Assembly: GCA_036362985.1 (NCBI GenBank)
Contig: JAYGXS010000002.1
Coordinates: forward strand, 88,114,560-88,178,559
DNA: 64,000 nucleotides
Reading direction: 5' to 3'
Source of the DNA: Ligula intestinalis
Lineage: Eukaryota; Platyhelminthes; Cestoda; Diphyllobothriidea; Diphyllobothriidae
Positions 1-12,121 of the stretch are shown one piece after another. Position numbers and translations under genes: made by a program. Below the pieces are notes generated by a model. The model did no database searches. It was given only the letters and a program-made list of their open reading frames with translations, and was not told the DNA's origin. The stretch's first letter is position 1. Each line of letters begins with the position of its first letter.

Positions 1-1285
1 TCATCTATACGGACTTCAAGAAGGCATTCGACTGCGTCCCACATAAACGTCGAATGTAATAAATGTCAGAAATTGGCATAAGAGGAAACCTGCTGGCATC
101 GATCACAGATTTTCTCACAGGGCGATCGCAAACTGTGTGCATCGGTGACTCAAAGTCAAACCCTACATCTGTTCTGAGTGGCGTCCCCCAAGGCTCTGTC
201 TTAGGGCCACTGCTCTTCCTTATCTCTATCAACGACTGTGTCAACGACCTGAGTCGCAGCGCTATCATGTTTGCCGACGATGTCAAACTCTGGAGAGCCA
301 TCAGGTCTGACGCCGATAGGAAAGCGCTTCAAGAGAGTCTCAATCGACTTAGTTGCTGGTCTGCTCGTTGGATTTTAAACTTCAACATAAGTAAGTGTGT
401 GGTTTGAAGACTCCGTACTAGAAGGACTGATGAGGAGAATGATTCCTTCCAATCCCTCCTCGATGGGCACCCGCTTTCAAATGTGAACGAACAAAAGGAT
501 CTCGGTGTTCTAAGTAATTCCTCACGTAAACCATCAACTCAGTGTGTAAAGGCAGCTTAACGCGCGACACAGGTGCTGTTTACGATTAGGCGGGGATTCG
601 TCAACATTGACAATGAGCTCTTCAGGAAAACCTATGGAGCGTTTGTTCGGTCCCACTTAGAGTATGCTGTCCAGGCCTGGCGTCCGTGGTCCAAGAAGGA
701 TTACCTGCAACTGGAACGAGTGCAGGCGAGGGCTTCGAAGATGTTCAAGAATCTTGGTCACCTGCCTTATGAAGACAGACTGACCGAACTTGATCTTTTC
801 CCTCTCAATTATAGGCAATTCCTCGGGGACCTCATACAAACCTACCGTATTGTTAGAGGCCAAGACTGTGCTCTAGAATTTGATGATTTCTTCGAATTGG
901 CTCGGATTGACCATCTGCGAGGTCATCCTTCTAAACTTCAGAGGAAACCGGCCCGTATCGACGTTCGACGAAACGCCTTCCCTCAGAGGGTCATTGGAGC
1001 GTGGAACGGACTCCCGGAAGATGTGGTCCTCTCAGATACTGTTGACATTTTAAAACACAAATTGATTCTCATTTGCTGAGAAACTGTGGCAGATATAATG
1101 AACAAAGTGTCAGTAGCAGCGCCTTGCAACTGGCCCACACTTATCGTTGATGTTAAGCCTACATTTGTACATTTGTATTATGTACTATTGTTACGGTGGA
1201 CCTATTATGCGATTTTGGTTATGAATAGGGAGCTAAAGGGCGAAAGCATTCTTCTCTTAATAAAGTGACTTAAAAATACTTTAGG
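1..1285 (+). mobile_element. CR1-like non-LTR retrotransposon, 3' part
   Basis: This is the 3' half of a non-LTR retrotransposon, cut off by the window start. It carries the reverse transcriptase from the YTDFKKAFD motif onward, the C-terminal connector, a 3' UTR and an AATAAA signal at 1259-1264. The 3' UTR segment at about 1165-1270 recurs at 1957-2095, so it belongs to the element and not to the locus. The junction at about 1285 abuts the endonuclease/RT connector of a second element. Clade assignment to CR1 rests on the FADD block, the WSxRWxLxFN-type segment and the C-terminal region as I remember them; it was not tested by phylogeny. Confidence 0.85.
3..1079 (+). pseudogene. CR1-like reverse transcriptase, four stops
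   Basis: The reading frame codes for the palm, thumb and C-terminal region of a CR1-type reverse transcriptase, which would copy the element RNA at a nicked target. In order: YTDFKKAFDCVPHKR (from 6), GVPQGSVLGPLLF (about 180-220), FADDVKLW with the catalytic FADD intact at 270-281, the RWILNFNISKC block (about 370-400), and the LEYAVQAWRPW and AWNGLPEDVV blocks near the end. One frame stays open throughout apart from stop codons: two adjacent (57-62), one at 405-407 and one at 558-560. No frameshift is needed. The copy is therefore dead but fairly young, since stops accumulated without indels. It ends at a natural stop at 1077-1079. Confidence 0.85.
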
Positions 1286-3425
1286 TCACAACTGGTCAGT
1301 TCAGTGACCAGAAATGACAACATATTAGATTTAATTTTGATAAATGACGTTCACCTCTCTTAATGAATTTTCATCGTAATCTCTTCAAAAGTTACCAGGC
1401 ATTAATTCATTGTTGTTTTCCAATCTCCCTTTCTGCAACGCCTGAGGTTAAATGCAATAACCTCAATATTGCTAACGCAAACCATGAACGCATAAATGAC
1501 TTCGAAAGTACTCTAGATTGGCATACTTTTTTTCAACTAATGATCCAAACTTTTTCAATGAACTTTTACAAAACCTTACTGAGAAATTCAGACTTTTATC
1601 GAACTTTGGCCTAGTAAATCAAATTCAGCTTCTTCTTCCGTTCCATATTTTCGCCTAAATAGACTTAAAAATTACGGTTGCAACTTAAGGATCCGTCTGC
1701 TTGCTCTTTGTTGGTGCAATTAAGGATAGCGCAAATATTTGAACTAGCGCTAAAAATAAGACATGCACGAGATAGGCGTAGAGAGTCCCTAGCACTAAAT
1801 AATGTCAACCGTTCCAAATCTGTTGTTCAAGTCTTCCGTGTTCGGTCATCCGCTAAGCTTCAGAAAGTCACTCCGCCTTTTTTCGATGGCAGTAATCATT
1901 TGTTACAGAGGATTTGGCCAAAGCAGAAATATTAAATTCCTTCTTCGCCAAGTTCTTTACAATTTGTACATTTTTATTATGTACTATTGTTACGGTGGAT
2001 CTATTATGCGATTCTGGTTATGAATAGGGAGCTCAAGGGCGAAAGCCTCCTTCCCTTAAAAAAAGACTTAAAGTGACTTAATTGAGACTAATCCAACAGC
2101 CGCAATACCTCTAAATGTGATGCGAATCTCACTACAATTGCTTTCTCACCTACAAGTATTCCTAAAGAAATAGTTCATCTGAACAATTCACAGTCGGGAC
2201 GGATAACAAAATCAAACTCATTTATCAAGCAATTAAGAGATTTTTTCCTTTACTGAGCAAAGTATCTACAATATATCTCGAAAACATTTTTTTCCTGATT
2301 CTTGGAAGACTTCTATTGCAATTCCATTTTTAAATCTGGTTCCAGGTCTGACATTAAAAATTATCGCGTTGTTCAAAAAAAACCTTCGCTAGCTAAACTG
2401 TTTGAAAAATTAATCGCCAAAAAATTACAGATTTTCGCATAAGCAATCAAATATTAAATATATCTCAGCATAGTTTTTTACCGGACCAATCTTGTGAAAC
2501 ATGTCATGTCTTTTCTTAATCTACTCACTTCTCTTCGTGACGATCATTTATCTGTGGTGGTCATCTATTTTGCTCTTAGTAAGGCATTTGATAAAGTACC
2601 TCATAGGAGACTTCTAGCCAAACTCGAGGCCATAGGATTTTTTAGTCCTCTTATTGACTTTAATAGATCATATCGTTGTGGGGTCCTCATACCCTACCTC
2701 TACCACTATTTTAAGCGGTGTCCTTCAAGGTACCGTTCTGAGCCCCCTGTTGTTCGTGCTTTATATAAATGATATTTCAACAATAGTTCAACACTCTCAA
2801 TCGTAAATATATATGCAGACGACGTGAAATGTGTAAACTCCTTCTCTAATTCCACTGCTGAGCGATGCTTAGAACGCATTCATTCGGATTTGGACGCTCT
2901 ATCTGCGTAGAGCTCCACGTCGCAGCTGGAGTTCTCACCTTCTAAGTGCCAGTTCATGTGTTTTGGGCCTAAAAGGCTGCCACAGCCTACCATTTTTCAA
3001 GGTTGCCCCATGACTGAATGTTCTAACATTAAGGACTTAGGTTCAAATTACACCAATAAATAGAATATTTCACCTCACGCTGATAGAATAACAGCAAAAG
3101 CTGTTTAGATCTGACACTTCACCTCTGATAATTTCTACCTTCCCGAAATGAAGCTAAGACTTAAACGTATGTATGTGCTTACTATTCTCCAATACTGTTG
3201 TCCATTCTTCGGGCTAATGAACGAATCTGGACGTTCAATAATTGAAAGTGTCCTAAGAAGATTCACAAAAAGGGTCTTCTTCCGGCACTTCATGTTGGGC
3301 TGGTCACTACAGACTTGTCGGTCGCGGCTGGCCAGCTGCAGCCATCACCATTACTGGCTGATGAAGTCGTTTTCCGAATGTTGCTTTTTCGTAGTTGCAG
3401 GGCAGAATTCACTTACGTGCCTTTG
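1285..3425 (+). mobile_element. Degenerate Jockey/CR1-like element, interrupted
   Basis: A second, much more decayed non-LTR element on the same strand. Recognisable pieces in order: the endonuclease/RT connector RNDNILDLILIND (about 1311-1350); a segment around DFESTLDWHTFF (about 1498-1535); a region ending near WPKQKY (about 1935); a fragment reading FPDSWKTSIAIP (about 2290-2325); the RT block SKAFDKVPHRRLLAKLEAIGF (2578-2640); a VLSPLLFVLYINDIS block in another frame (about 2730-2775); an IYADDVKC block (about 2810-2830); and a C-terminal segment YVLTILQYCCPFFG (3169-3213). Many frameshifts and stops separate them. A 3' UTR fragment of the neighbouring CR1 family sits inside it at 1957-2095. 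Confidence 0.7.
1957..2095 (+). repeat. Second copy of the CR1 3' UTR
   Basis: This stretch is nearly identical to about 1165-1285, the 3' UTR of the first element, sharing the segment around TATTATGTACTATTG and the segment around GGGCGAAAG. It interrupts the coding remnants of the second element. It is best read as a strongly 5'-truncated CR1 insertion. Confidence 0.7.
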
Positions 3426-3491
3426 AACGAGTACAGTGGTAAGGACGCAGTGGGTCGATCGAAGTGATGAACGATAGAAAGCTGCCTATGC

Positions 3492-3835
3492 CTATTGCGA
3501 AAAAGCTTGATTGGACAAAAGGATGACATCGAAATCAGCAGTTGGCACTAAATTGAGTCTCATTTGAGAGCCCATGGCCTGCTGAAAAGATGAATACGAA
3601 TTTCCACTAGAACAGTCTTCCATTATACTATCTGCATGCTCGGCCAATTTATATAGCCAGTTTCTCGCATCGAACATGGACAACACTTGCTTCATCAGGA
3701 GTGGAAGTTTATCCGTCCATGCAGATTGGGCAAAAATGGCACTGCATATCTGAAGACGGGCCAGCGAATTGCTCACCTGATGCATTATTTGCGAGGGCTT
3801 CTGATAGGTCAACTCAACTAAAGTGAAGTATTCGC
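3492..3835 (-). CDS. Unidentified exon-like ORF with stop
   Basis: On the minus strand an open frame ends in a TAG at 3492-3494. A plausible acceptor (tattttag) lies just upstream of 3835, giving a terminal exon of 114 codons plus 2 nt that starts GC|GAA-TAC. The translation has ordinary composition, with LTYQKPSQIMHQVSNSL, then LPLLMKQVLSMFDARNWLY, and ends SNQAFSQ. I recognise no family. It reads more like a real exon than most random ORFs here because the opposite strand has no long frame at this place. I see no AATAAA just downstream. If real, the upstream exons would lie above 3836, overlapping the 5' flank of the liprin-beta gene on the other strand. A chance ORF is the main alternative. 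Confidence 0.3.
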
Positions 3836-4383
3836 CTAAAATACTGTCAGTTGTTAAATTACTGCTTCTTTCAGTTTTAAGTATGATTCTACAGTGAAAA
3901 TTAGATGAATGATATTCTGGGTTTTGACTGCTGCGTAAAATTATAGCGAATTTACGACACATGAACACATGGTACCCTAGCCAGTGATATGGAATCACGA
4001 CCTCCTCGTTTTGAAGGAACTAATTTGTGGATTCCTGGGCGTTTTATGCAAGTCTATATGAATGTCCGCATCATGCTAGACATATACGGAGAAGAACTAT
4101 CAGAGAGGTACATTTTACTTGAGTATGTACATGGATTCAGTGTCCTGTTTGAAAAGCTTTACAGTACAGTAGAAGGTTATACGGAAAGGTTTAATATCCT
4201 GCGTAATCTACAGAAATTGATTTTAAACTTTTTGCAGGCTTCGAAATGTTTTGGGATTAAAAATCATATGCTTCTTGTAAAATTAAGTGGACTATGAACT
4301 GAACCGTGGCCTTAAAAAACACAGACGAAGCGCACTAAATCAAACATAGTGTGTGCTAGCCTTGGTTAATCGTATGTTTGGGA
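3836..4383. other. 5' flank of the liprin-beta candidate
   Basis: This stretch lies between the minus-strand exon candidate and the first liprin-beta exon. An in-frame TAG at 4357-4359 lies 27 nt before the proposed ATG, which supports that ATG as the first codon of this exon. A plus-strand ORF at 3989-4297 could not be tied to any family. I see no clear TATA box or initiator. Confidence 0.3.
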
Positions 4384-4593
4384 ATGGATCGGAGTAAGTA
4401 TTCAGCTGGCGAAATGCTTTCTGTTGCTTTAAACGATATATCCACAGTCTACAAAGGTTTACCAGACTACCGATCTTATGTTCATATCTTAGATCATTTA
4501 GCTAATTCGGCAGATGGCAAACGAGTGTTTCTCAGTTCACCTACTACAGAAAGGAATAGCCGATCTATACCGATTTCCGTGATTCAGCCTTCT
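4384..4593 (+). CDS. PPFIBP: Liprin-beta exon 1 (N-terminus)
   Basis: Seventy codons run from ATG at 4384 to a strong donor (TCT|gtaagt), ending in phase 0. The first residues, MDRSKYSAGEMLSVALNDIS, resemble the N-terminus of vertebrate liprin-beta as I remember it (a SDMLAAALEQMDGII-like stretch). That similarity and the matching phase with the next exon are the reasons for the call. The rest is polar and Ser/Arg-rich near its end. An in-frame stop lies 27 nt upstream of the ATG. A 5' UTR acceptor just before the ATG cannot be excluded. Confidence 0.5.
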
Positions 4594-7500
4594 GTAAGTT
4601 TTCACTTTATCAAAATTCCCATTTATCAACGCTTTTTGTTGCATCAGCAAATATGATATTTTTTAAAATCATTGTTAAAAATTCCCTTTCAATGAATAGT
4701 GCATTATGATAAATATCCTGCGTAAGCTTGATGTTTGAATTTTAACTTATAAAATTATAGTGTTTGTCATATGTAACCATATCCTCTACATCCTTACAGT
4801 TCTAGGAAATTTTATCACCTTGTTTTTAAAAATACGTGACTGTGCGTTTCTAACTCGAGTTTTCAAAACTTTTGGCATGAGCAATCTGGAAGGAATTTTC
4901 TAATATGAGCCCATGTGCAGGACCGTTATGCACTTCATGCGGACTAACGAAGCCACACGCATTTTGACGAAGATTATAGTAGTTTCATCAGACTCATCCC
5001 GTTCCCAAAATAGACCGGAGTTGTTTGAGGTATTTATGACTACCCCTAAACATCGTTTCGTTGTACGTATTCATCACCATTCGTCAATGCAATTTAGCCT
5101 TTCTTACTTACAAGTTAAGTGCCCACTAGGTTTCCCTAGCAGTTATCATTGTTGGACGGTTTGACATCGAGCTCCTGCAATTGCAGTTTCCCTTAGTACT
5201 GGATTGATGGTCCATACTTCAGAATAGCTACTCAATTAATGAACTGGCAAGTGCAAGTATAATAAGGAGGAGTAGAACTCATAATTTTATGACATAATTG
5301 GTATTAAATTTTATTTATACTAAAATAATAGCTTATAAAACCATGAAGTGCATGTACTGCACAACCTATCTACTCAGTACCTGGAATGTACTCTCACATG
5401 TGCAGCATGCTTTCGCCGTCGACTGCCAGTGTTCTATCAATCTGAGCTTGATAAGAGGAGGAATGTAGACGGGCTTTTGGGTAGTTGTGTAAACAGTCAT
5501 AAATGCAGGAAGCTTTCCTTTATTTTTGGGTCAACTGCATTACGCTTAGATCCGTCCCTCGGTCCATAAAATCATTGAGTTGAATTTAATTTACATGATA
5601 CTAGGGGTTGCTGGACTTTGGGCTTCGTAATGGTTTGCTGAGACTGAGGGAATTTGTTGCATGAAGCGAGACAGCCTTCACAAAACATGCCGAGCGCGTC
5701 CATTAGAGGATGGATAGAGAATATAATTTCGATAAATATGGTGAAAAGCGTCTATGCAGTAGAAAACAACTTTGGCAGTGTCATGCTGATTTTGTTATTA
5801 ATATAAAAATAATTCAGCAAATGTTTATACTCAATGGCTCTTTGGACGGCATTAAGGTCATTGAAAAGAAGCATGATCGCAGTCTATCACATCTGTTTCT
5901 TCTCCATTACTTCCCGAAACTCGCATTTTCGATTGTATTGACCGTCAACCTTATTCTTCCATTGGCTTGTTAGGTCGCCTTTAAATAAGAGGTACCAATC
6001 TTAGTTAGGTTAAGTCCTCCAGTTGGTGGGTGTCACGTTAACATAAGGTTGAGTAAAAATTGTAGAACTACAGCTTTCAGGCTAATTCAAAAACGAAAAT
6101 ATAAGTAAAAACGGCCAGTTTTTAGCTTGATATCAAGCTCATGGTAATTCTGGCTATTACATCATGCGTAAATGACGTAGTCGTCGACATTAAAGTCCGA
6201 TGTACTAATAAATAACGTTAAGAGGCATGACATTCCTGATATTTGTTTTGCCTCGGAACCTTTTCGGTCCACAAAATATAAGGCTCTAATACCGCATCTT
6301 CATCTGGCTAATCTATAAAAATACCTTTTAAATACCACATCGGGTGCTGCAATTAAAATAGAACATACTTATGATAATTTTGTAACGGGACATGCACCCC
6401 ATGAAAAAGCCTCGTGCTGTCAGTTAGACAACCTTGTATTCACTACAGAAAGCCGTAATATTTGTACCTTATTCTACTAAACGTTGATTATTTCTATAAG
6501 CAGCTGTTCGGCTATCACAAGCGGCGGTGTCCACTTATGTTCCACGTGATGGACGCAGCTGAGCCTAGCGCTTGAATTAATTTATGGTTGGTCTGATCTC
6601 TGCTGGGGCTATAGGTATTGGCTACCTTGTGTGTCATTGGCTGGTGGTTAGTGACACGATCATCAGCGAAAGTGATTTGCAAAATCAGTGTGAAGAATCA
6701 ACAGCGTGGATGACTAACTGCAGTGTTGCCTGGTGACGGCACATTGACATGACGACTGTTAACCACCATTATATACGCTTGCTTGCCATTTATGCCCCGT
6801 CGTCCGATTCTCTAGCCAAGTGAGAAACATTCCAAAATATAATCCTAGCTGTTGTTGGAGTTCCAATGCCCCAACTTCTCAGAAAACCTTTAAAAAGAGG
6901 TTGACTAGATCGGGCATAATTAAACCTGTACCAAGTAAACGTGTATAGTTGTGCTGTATTTGCCTTAATCTCCCTTCCCAGATTCATATTATTCCATTAA
7001 CAAGACGACGGCAAGAAACCTAGAGGTAGGCGTAGGCTAAATTATTGACAACGGACCAACCATTCCACGCGTACTGCATGGTGTACTTTCAACACATTTA
7101 CCAGCCTCTATTCAGGGGTGGTCCACGTGAGTTAGAGCACCATGCTAACGATATTCTGAGATCATTTAAGTATCAGTGTTAAGTAAAACCGCGTTGGCAA
7201 ACTTCCAATTTATAGCTGGTAGCGTGTCAAAATAGATCCAAGCCTTTCAAACCTATTATAAAGGGGAATATGCTGCTTAGAACCGGCTATATTTTCTTTC
7301 ATAAGGACTTGTGGTCTTTTTTAACCTTTTAAGCTACTGGTGGTGAGATATGACGCAGTGCCTGATATGGAGTCCGTTTCTCTATAATGCTTGTTATAAA
7401 CATGGGTAGCAATAGCTAAGGGTTCACGCTGTTCGATATTGGCTGTTTTGATCCAACAAAACAACAGTGCAACCCGTTAAGTATTAGAATTAAAGGACCA

Positions 7501-7890
7501 AAATTGAGCTTAATTATATGTGCGCACGAAATCCTCCGACAAGTCTTCAGTTACGCTGTAGTGTTTCTAAACCTTTCATGCCAACCATATGTATGAATTG
7601 TAGCAACCCCTCCCTAGTTAAGATGAATGCATGTGATTATTAACAAATCCTATGTTCCTCACCTTGGTCGGTCCTGCTGGAACTATATTCCAACTATATT
7701 TCCATTCTAATTGTATTATTCGGGCAGTTATGGTTCTAGATAGAAAACAAGACGCCCATCCCATTCCGATCAACTTGACGAATAACCTGGGCCGCCCTAG
7801 CGCTTATTGATGCAATTTATATCGAAAATGTCTTTTCGAAATACGGTGCGAATAATTTTCTAAGGATTCGCATTTTACTTCTTTTTTCAG
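4594..7890. other. Intron 1: no recognised feature
   Basis: About 3.3 kb of AT-rich sequence. I find no long ORF with family similarity, no repeat shared with the rest of the window and no RNA gene. A weak exon-like segment at 4919-5026 has an acceptor (gtgcag) and a donor-like gtattt, but its start phase does not fit exon 1. Confidence 0.4.
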
Positions 7891-8067
7891 GTTGCCAAAT
7901 TTAAGGCGCCTCAGAATGCTCCGAATACCTATTACACTGAAGTTAGTCACACCATGCGAGAAGGAAACGCGGGTGGCACCGAGAGTCTGCAGGCTGAAGT
8001 CCAGCGCCTAGCTGACAAGGTTTATGAACAATCCCAGTTTATCGACCAACTCAGGAACTTCTTTCCG
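7891..8067 (+). CDS. PPFIBP: Liprin-beta coiled-coil exon A
   Basis: A pyrimidine-rich acceptor (cttttttcag) opens a 59-codon exon in phase 0, closed by CCG|gtcagt in phase 0. The second half, ESLQAEVQRLADKVYEQSQF followed by IDQLRNFF, has heptad spacing of L, V, L, V, I, L. It aligns by eye with the start of the liprin-beta coiled coil (ESL..QV..L.D.V..Q...I..L). The first 30 residues are a polar linker. The coiled coil is expected to mediate self-association and protein binding. Confidence 0.6.
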
Positions 8068-8488
8068 GTCAGTGTCTTTAGGCCAAATGGACTCCCTGCT
8101 CATTGGTTTTGTATGTTAACCCTTCCACACTCTATCTAGGCCATAATGAATTCAAATGATTTTGTTATCTTGATGACAACTAGTTACTTCTATCTGACCA
8201 TATCCCCTTTATCGCTGGCCGTAATTATTGCAAAATCCCATTCTCTTTGCAGTGTGTAGATCACAGTCTCACCGTACAGGATGCACCGCTTTAAATCTCG
8301 GATTTATTTGTACTGTAACACTTTTTAAAGCGAGCCTTGCACTAACGTTTGGTGAACACACTTTCAGAAATTTACCTACCTTATTATATTATTTGCTCAT
8401 TGCTCATGTTTTTGAAGATGGTACTAAGTTCATACCACGCAAAACCTGTTATCTAAGGGCTAACTTTATACCTTTAACAACCATTCAG

Positions 8489-8617
8489 CTTCCATTGGCG
8501 TCAGAGGGGGACATAAAGCAACGCGACATTCTGACCGACCTCTGCCAGCAAAAGCTTACTATTTCTTGTCTTGAACGGAAGCATTCTGCGCTGGAAAATT
8601 GGATTAGCCGCTGTCAG
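8489..8617 (+). CDS. PPFIBP: Liprin-beta coiled-coil exon B
   Basis: A 43-codon exon from acceptor aaccattcag to donor CAG|gtatat, phase 0 at both ends, so it joins the previous exon without a shift. It begins LPLASEGDIKQRDILTDL and continues CQQKLTISCLERKHSALENW. It aligns by eye with the liprin-beta segment around QKLDLMAEI..LK.KLTAVE..R.DYED. Leucines and isoleucines fall at heptad spacing. The larger ORF around it (8228-8710) runs on into both introns and is not itself the coding unit. A perfect hairpin starts 29 bases after the exon end. Confidence 0.6.
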
Positions 8618-8645
8618 GTATATTATCTGTTTTATTGTGCCTATC

Positions 8646-8699
8646 AAGACAGCCCACAATCTACTGTAATGCATATTACAGTAGATTGTGGGCTGTCTT
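8646..8699. repeat. Perfect 25-bp hairpin with 4-nt loop
   Basis: The arms at 8646-8670 and 8675-8699 are exact reverse complements (left arm begins AAGACAGCCCACAATC), with GCAT at 8671-8674 as loop. It lies in the intron just downstream of a liprin-beta coiled-coil exon. No other copy of the arm sequence was noticed in the window. It could be a pre-microRNA-like stem, a small inverted duplication or an assembly artefact. Confidence 0.95.
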
Positions 8700-11600
8700 T
8701 CTGTCATTAACACTGCTTTTTCATGGAAGGCGAATCCAATGTGTACTAACGCACACTTTCACAAAACTGACCTTTAACATGGTGATTTTATGAAGTAAAT
8801 ACCATCGGTCAGAAGCGCAGACTTGTGACATGATGCGCATTTGTATTTCCAAAGTACTCAAGATGGAAAGAATAGATGGTAAGATCAATAAAATAAAGCA
8901 CCTTTTGATAGAAGTGGTCGAGATCTAAATGCCAAGCCTACTTATGTATGGTATTATTCTGATTCGATCGTCATCAATTTCAAAGCACCTCTTTTCGCAG
9001 GAGGCATGTCTAATATATTAGGTTGGGTCCATTTTTAAACCTATCTAGTATTTATATCGTTCTTCAGTATTGAAACATGAGTCAGTACTACTGAAAATAC
9101 TAATTAGTAGTAGGTAGCGGGGCATGATGGTCATACCATATACTCAAATACTGCTTCGTGTGAATCAGCCAGTATGATAAGCAAGCATTAGTTACCCTAT
9201 GCTAGCCTGCAAACTTTGGATGCAAAATACTTTCTGAGGGTGACAAGGAACAGTTCGACCGTCACAGGTAGCGTTATCCAGCGTTTGACCCACAAAGTGG
9301 TGCGCAGCACCACCGACTTGTACAGCATCTATCGTAGTCGCCCCTCCTACATCCACCAGGTTCTAATTGCAGGCCTGTGTGCCGGCGACCGGAGCTAAAC
9401 TCAGTCACAGCGGATGACCAAATAAAACAGCCCATCTAAGCATGCCACATACGACGTGGTCTCTAAAGCATGTAACAAGTTTTCATGGAGACGGCTCGGA
9501 GCATACACGAGCGCGCGCCATCAAAGTCACAGTAAGAAGGAACCATTAAGACTGACTAGCAGTTAGTCACTCCGTACGCACACATCCAAAACACTGACCA
9601 CGAGGGCAAAGTTTAGCCCCGTCGGTTTACAACGTTCCAAACCCTGACTCCTAGCGTGCCGTCACAGATTTAAGCGCTCCAGAATTCATCTAATGAGCAG
9701 TACGCTCATGTGTTTTGGGAATGGGTTCCCCAGTGTCGACTTCACTATCCCCTCACATGGTCTGGGGGTCAGGCGCAGTGTTTTGCAAATCTAACTAGCC
9801 AGTCTACAAACGTCACACGTACGACCTATCCCCTGCTTTTATGTACGAGGGTACATCGAAGGACACGCCTACAGCTTAGGTGATCGTGCATGTTTTGACA
9901 CGTGACATTGCGCCGGCCATATCGGTAATGGTGATGCCGATCACATGCTTACTACTGGCATGGCATATGATAGTTACGTAGTGCGGTGCGATGTGTGGAG
10001 GGGTTTCATGTGTGGCCTAGGGAGGCGTGCGTGGGCACCTTTGGCAAGGTGTGACATAGTGTGCTGTTTTATCGAAGCCTTGCACAAGCTGCATATGGTC
10101 GAATAGGCCCATGCGCTGACCACGTGCCCTTGGGCGGTATATTCAGGTGAGGAGAATGCGACGGATGTATACAGTGTTCCCGAATCTGGCCTGCCGATCA
10201 AAGTGTAGTGGATACGCAACTGAACGGCCAGGTCCGTGCATGATGTGAAGACGCGATCGCTATACTGACAGTTTGGCATGAAACCCACATCGTTTATGGT
10301 AGGGGCAATCGTGTTGATGCCTTACATGATGATAGGAGTGTTTTCATTGGTGCTACTAGTGGTGGCAGGGTATTGTGGATTACGAACGAGGGACGTCGTG
10401 TGTCTTCAAATGCCTAAAGAAGCCAATCACTGTCCGGAATCGTGACATGATGGCAGGAGTTGAGTGCATTCATCACTGGCCCACATCACTTCAGTCTTTC
10501 GGGTGTTACTATTTTCTTTGGCAGCAGCAATTCACTTGACTTTGAAGGTGGTTTCTCCACCACTGTTCCACAATTGCGGATCCCTGGCGAGATCCTCTAA
10601 GTTGATTTTCGGGTGTTTCACGGAGGTATTCGGTCCCGCCTTTTAACAATACATTATCTGCCTTCTCTACGTCCAACCTGGACGACTTCATTGCAGACCG
10701 ACCGCTTAGACAGGTACTAGTTACCCATATTCAAGAGGTGAATACTTTAGTGCTTTATAAAAGTAAAATTTATAACTGGCTTCCATTTAAAGGATTCGAA
10801 AGATATGAAACGCGACCAAAGACGCTTATGACTCTGCCCTGTTCGTTCATGGAACAAAGGTGACGCCGGAGCGTCAACAGTATAAATATCTTTTTTTCTT
10901 TTATTCGAAAATGGTTTGTATTTGCATCTAAGTCGTGTGTAGCCTTAAAATCCATTGCCATTTACTAATGACCTGTTCTTTACTCGACTCTTTCCGTTTA
11001 AGCTACTCCAGATTATATATACCCTCATTTCCTGTTCAGGGAACACTGGGGAGGAAAAATTAAAATTAGTACCTACTGTGAAAAAAAGTTGGCTTCAAAA
11101 TACGGTCAGCCGGGGACGTTAAAGGTCCTTTAAATGATTAGCTAATAAGTTATTGACACCCTGCAACATTTGAGTCACTTGTGATCCTCTATAAATCTGC
11201 TTGGCGGTGCACATATATACTGCCTGTCCAACTCATGTAGACAAGTCGTACCAGCAGTCAGAAACCTTCCAGGCCGCTGTATATATTATGACGGGCTACT
11301 TTAAAAGCATATCACTTCAAGCATGGTAAGCAAAGTTTTGAGAATGTCCACATTCAAAAAAGTGTAAAGCAATGTCACTGGAAAGCACATGCGCACCTTC
11401 CCTTGCGTGCTGACCGCATGCTATCGCCAGTGTCTCGGCGGTGGCCGCGGCTGTAGAACCGGTCTGTCTGCGAGCATTTGCTCGGATCTTCTAGAAATTT
11501 ATTTTTGGAGTGTGTTTGACAGAATACTAGCCGGCCTAAACGCAGTGCTTTCAATACACGCGCGGCTTTTTTCCATTGAGCTTGACTGCGAGGTTTTAAA

Positions 11601-12121
11601 ACTTTTTCTCATGACCGACCGTGTTTTGTTTTGCGCCTGCGTTGACATTTTAAGCACCGGTCAAGCATGCACAGGGTTTGTGTGCTTGCTGTGTATCAGG
11701 CCGGGTCATGAAATGTGGAAACCTTAAGTCGGTTTCTCCTGTTCACTTCCCATTCGCGTCAAGTGGCAATTCTGAGCCCAGCCGACTAGAAATGTGTTTA
11801 GCTGCAGTAACCGGTGTGGTGTCGTTGCCTTCTAGAACTACCAAAACGACACAGCAACCTTTCCAGTCTTGACTAGTTTAAATTAAGGTGTGACGTCTCC
11901 GCTTTAGGCGCTGAATCCCTCTGTGTTCACTTCGGACACTGTCTCGAAATCGTTCCAAATGTCTGCTTTTTTTTAAATTGCTTACTCCTTAGATCATAGT
12001 AAGGAAATTACCATATCTTGACTCTTTTGACAAGCAAGAGCACACCGTACAGCTGATGTCGATATAATTTGTACAGTGCTTTATTTTGCATTTTTGACAA
12101 GTTGATTTTGCATGCATTTAG
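8700..12121. other. Intron: no recognised feature
   Basis: About 3.4 kb. The part from roughly 9400 to 10450 is richer in CG-containing words than its surroundings, but I recognise no family in any frame. Liprin-beta coiled-coil coding that is expected between exons B and C may be hidden here; I could not find it. Confidence 0.35.

Noticed and set aside
3989..4297. Plus-strand ORF starting MESRPPRFEG, just before the first liprin-beta exon
   Set aside because: It reads fairly well as protein, but I see no homology, and an in-frame stop separates it from the next exon. Left as 5' flank.
4919..5026. Possible extra 5' exon (TVMHFMRTNEATRILTK..) after gtgcag
   Set aside because: The start phase does not fit the exon ending at 4593, the donor is weak (gtattt) and the peptide does not resemble liprin-beta.
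8646..8699. Transcription terminator
   Set aside because: The hairpin is in a eukaryotic intron; intrinsic terminators do not apply here.
8228..8710. One 160-codon ORF as a single gene
   Set aside because: Only 8489-8617 is coiled-coil-like and framed by splice sites; the rest reads through intron sequence and one arm of the hairpin.
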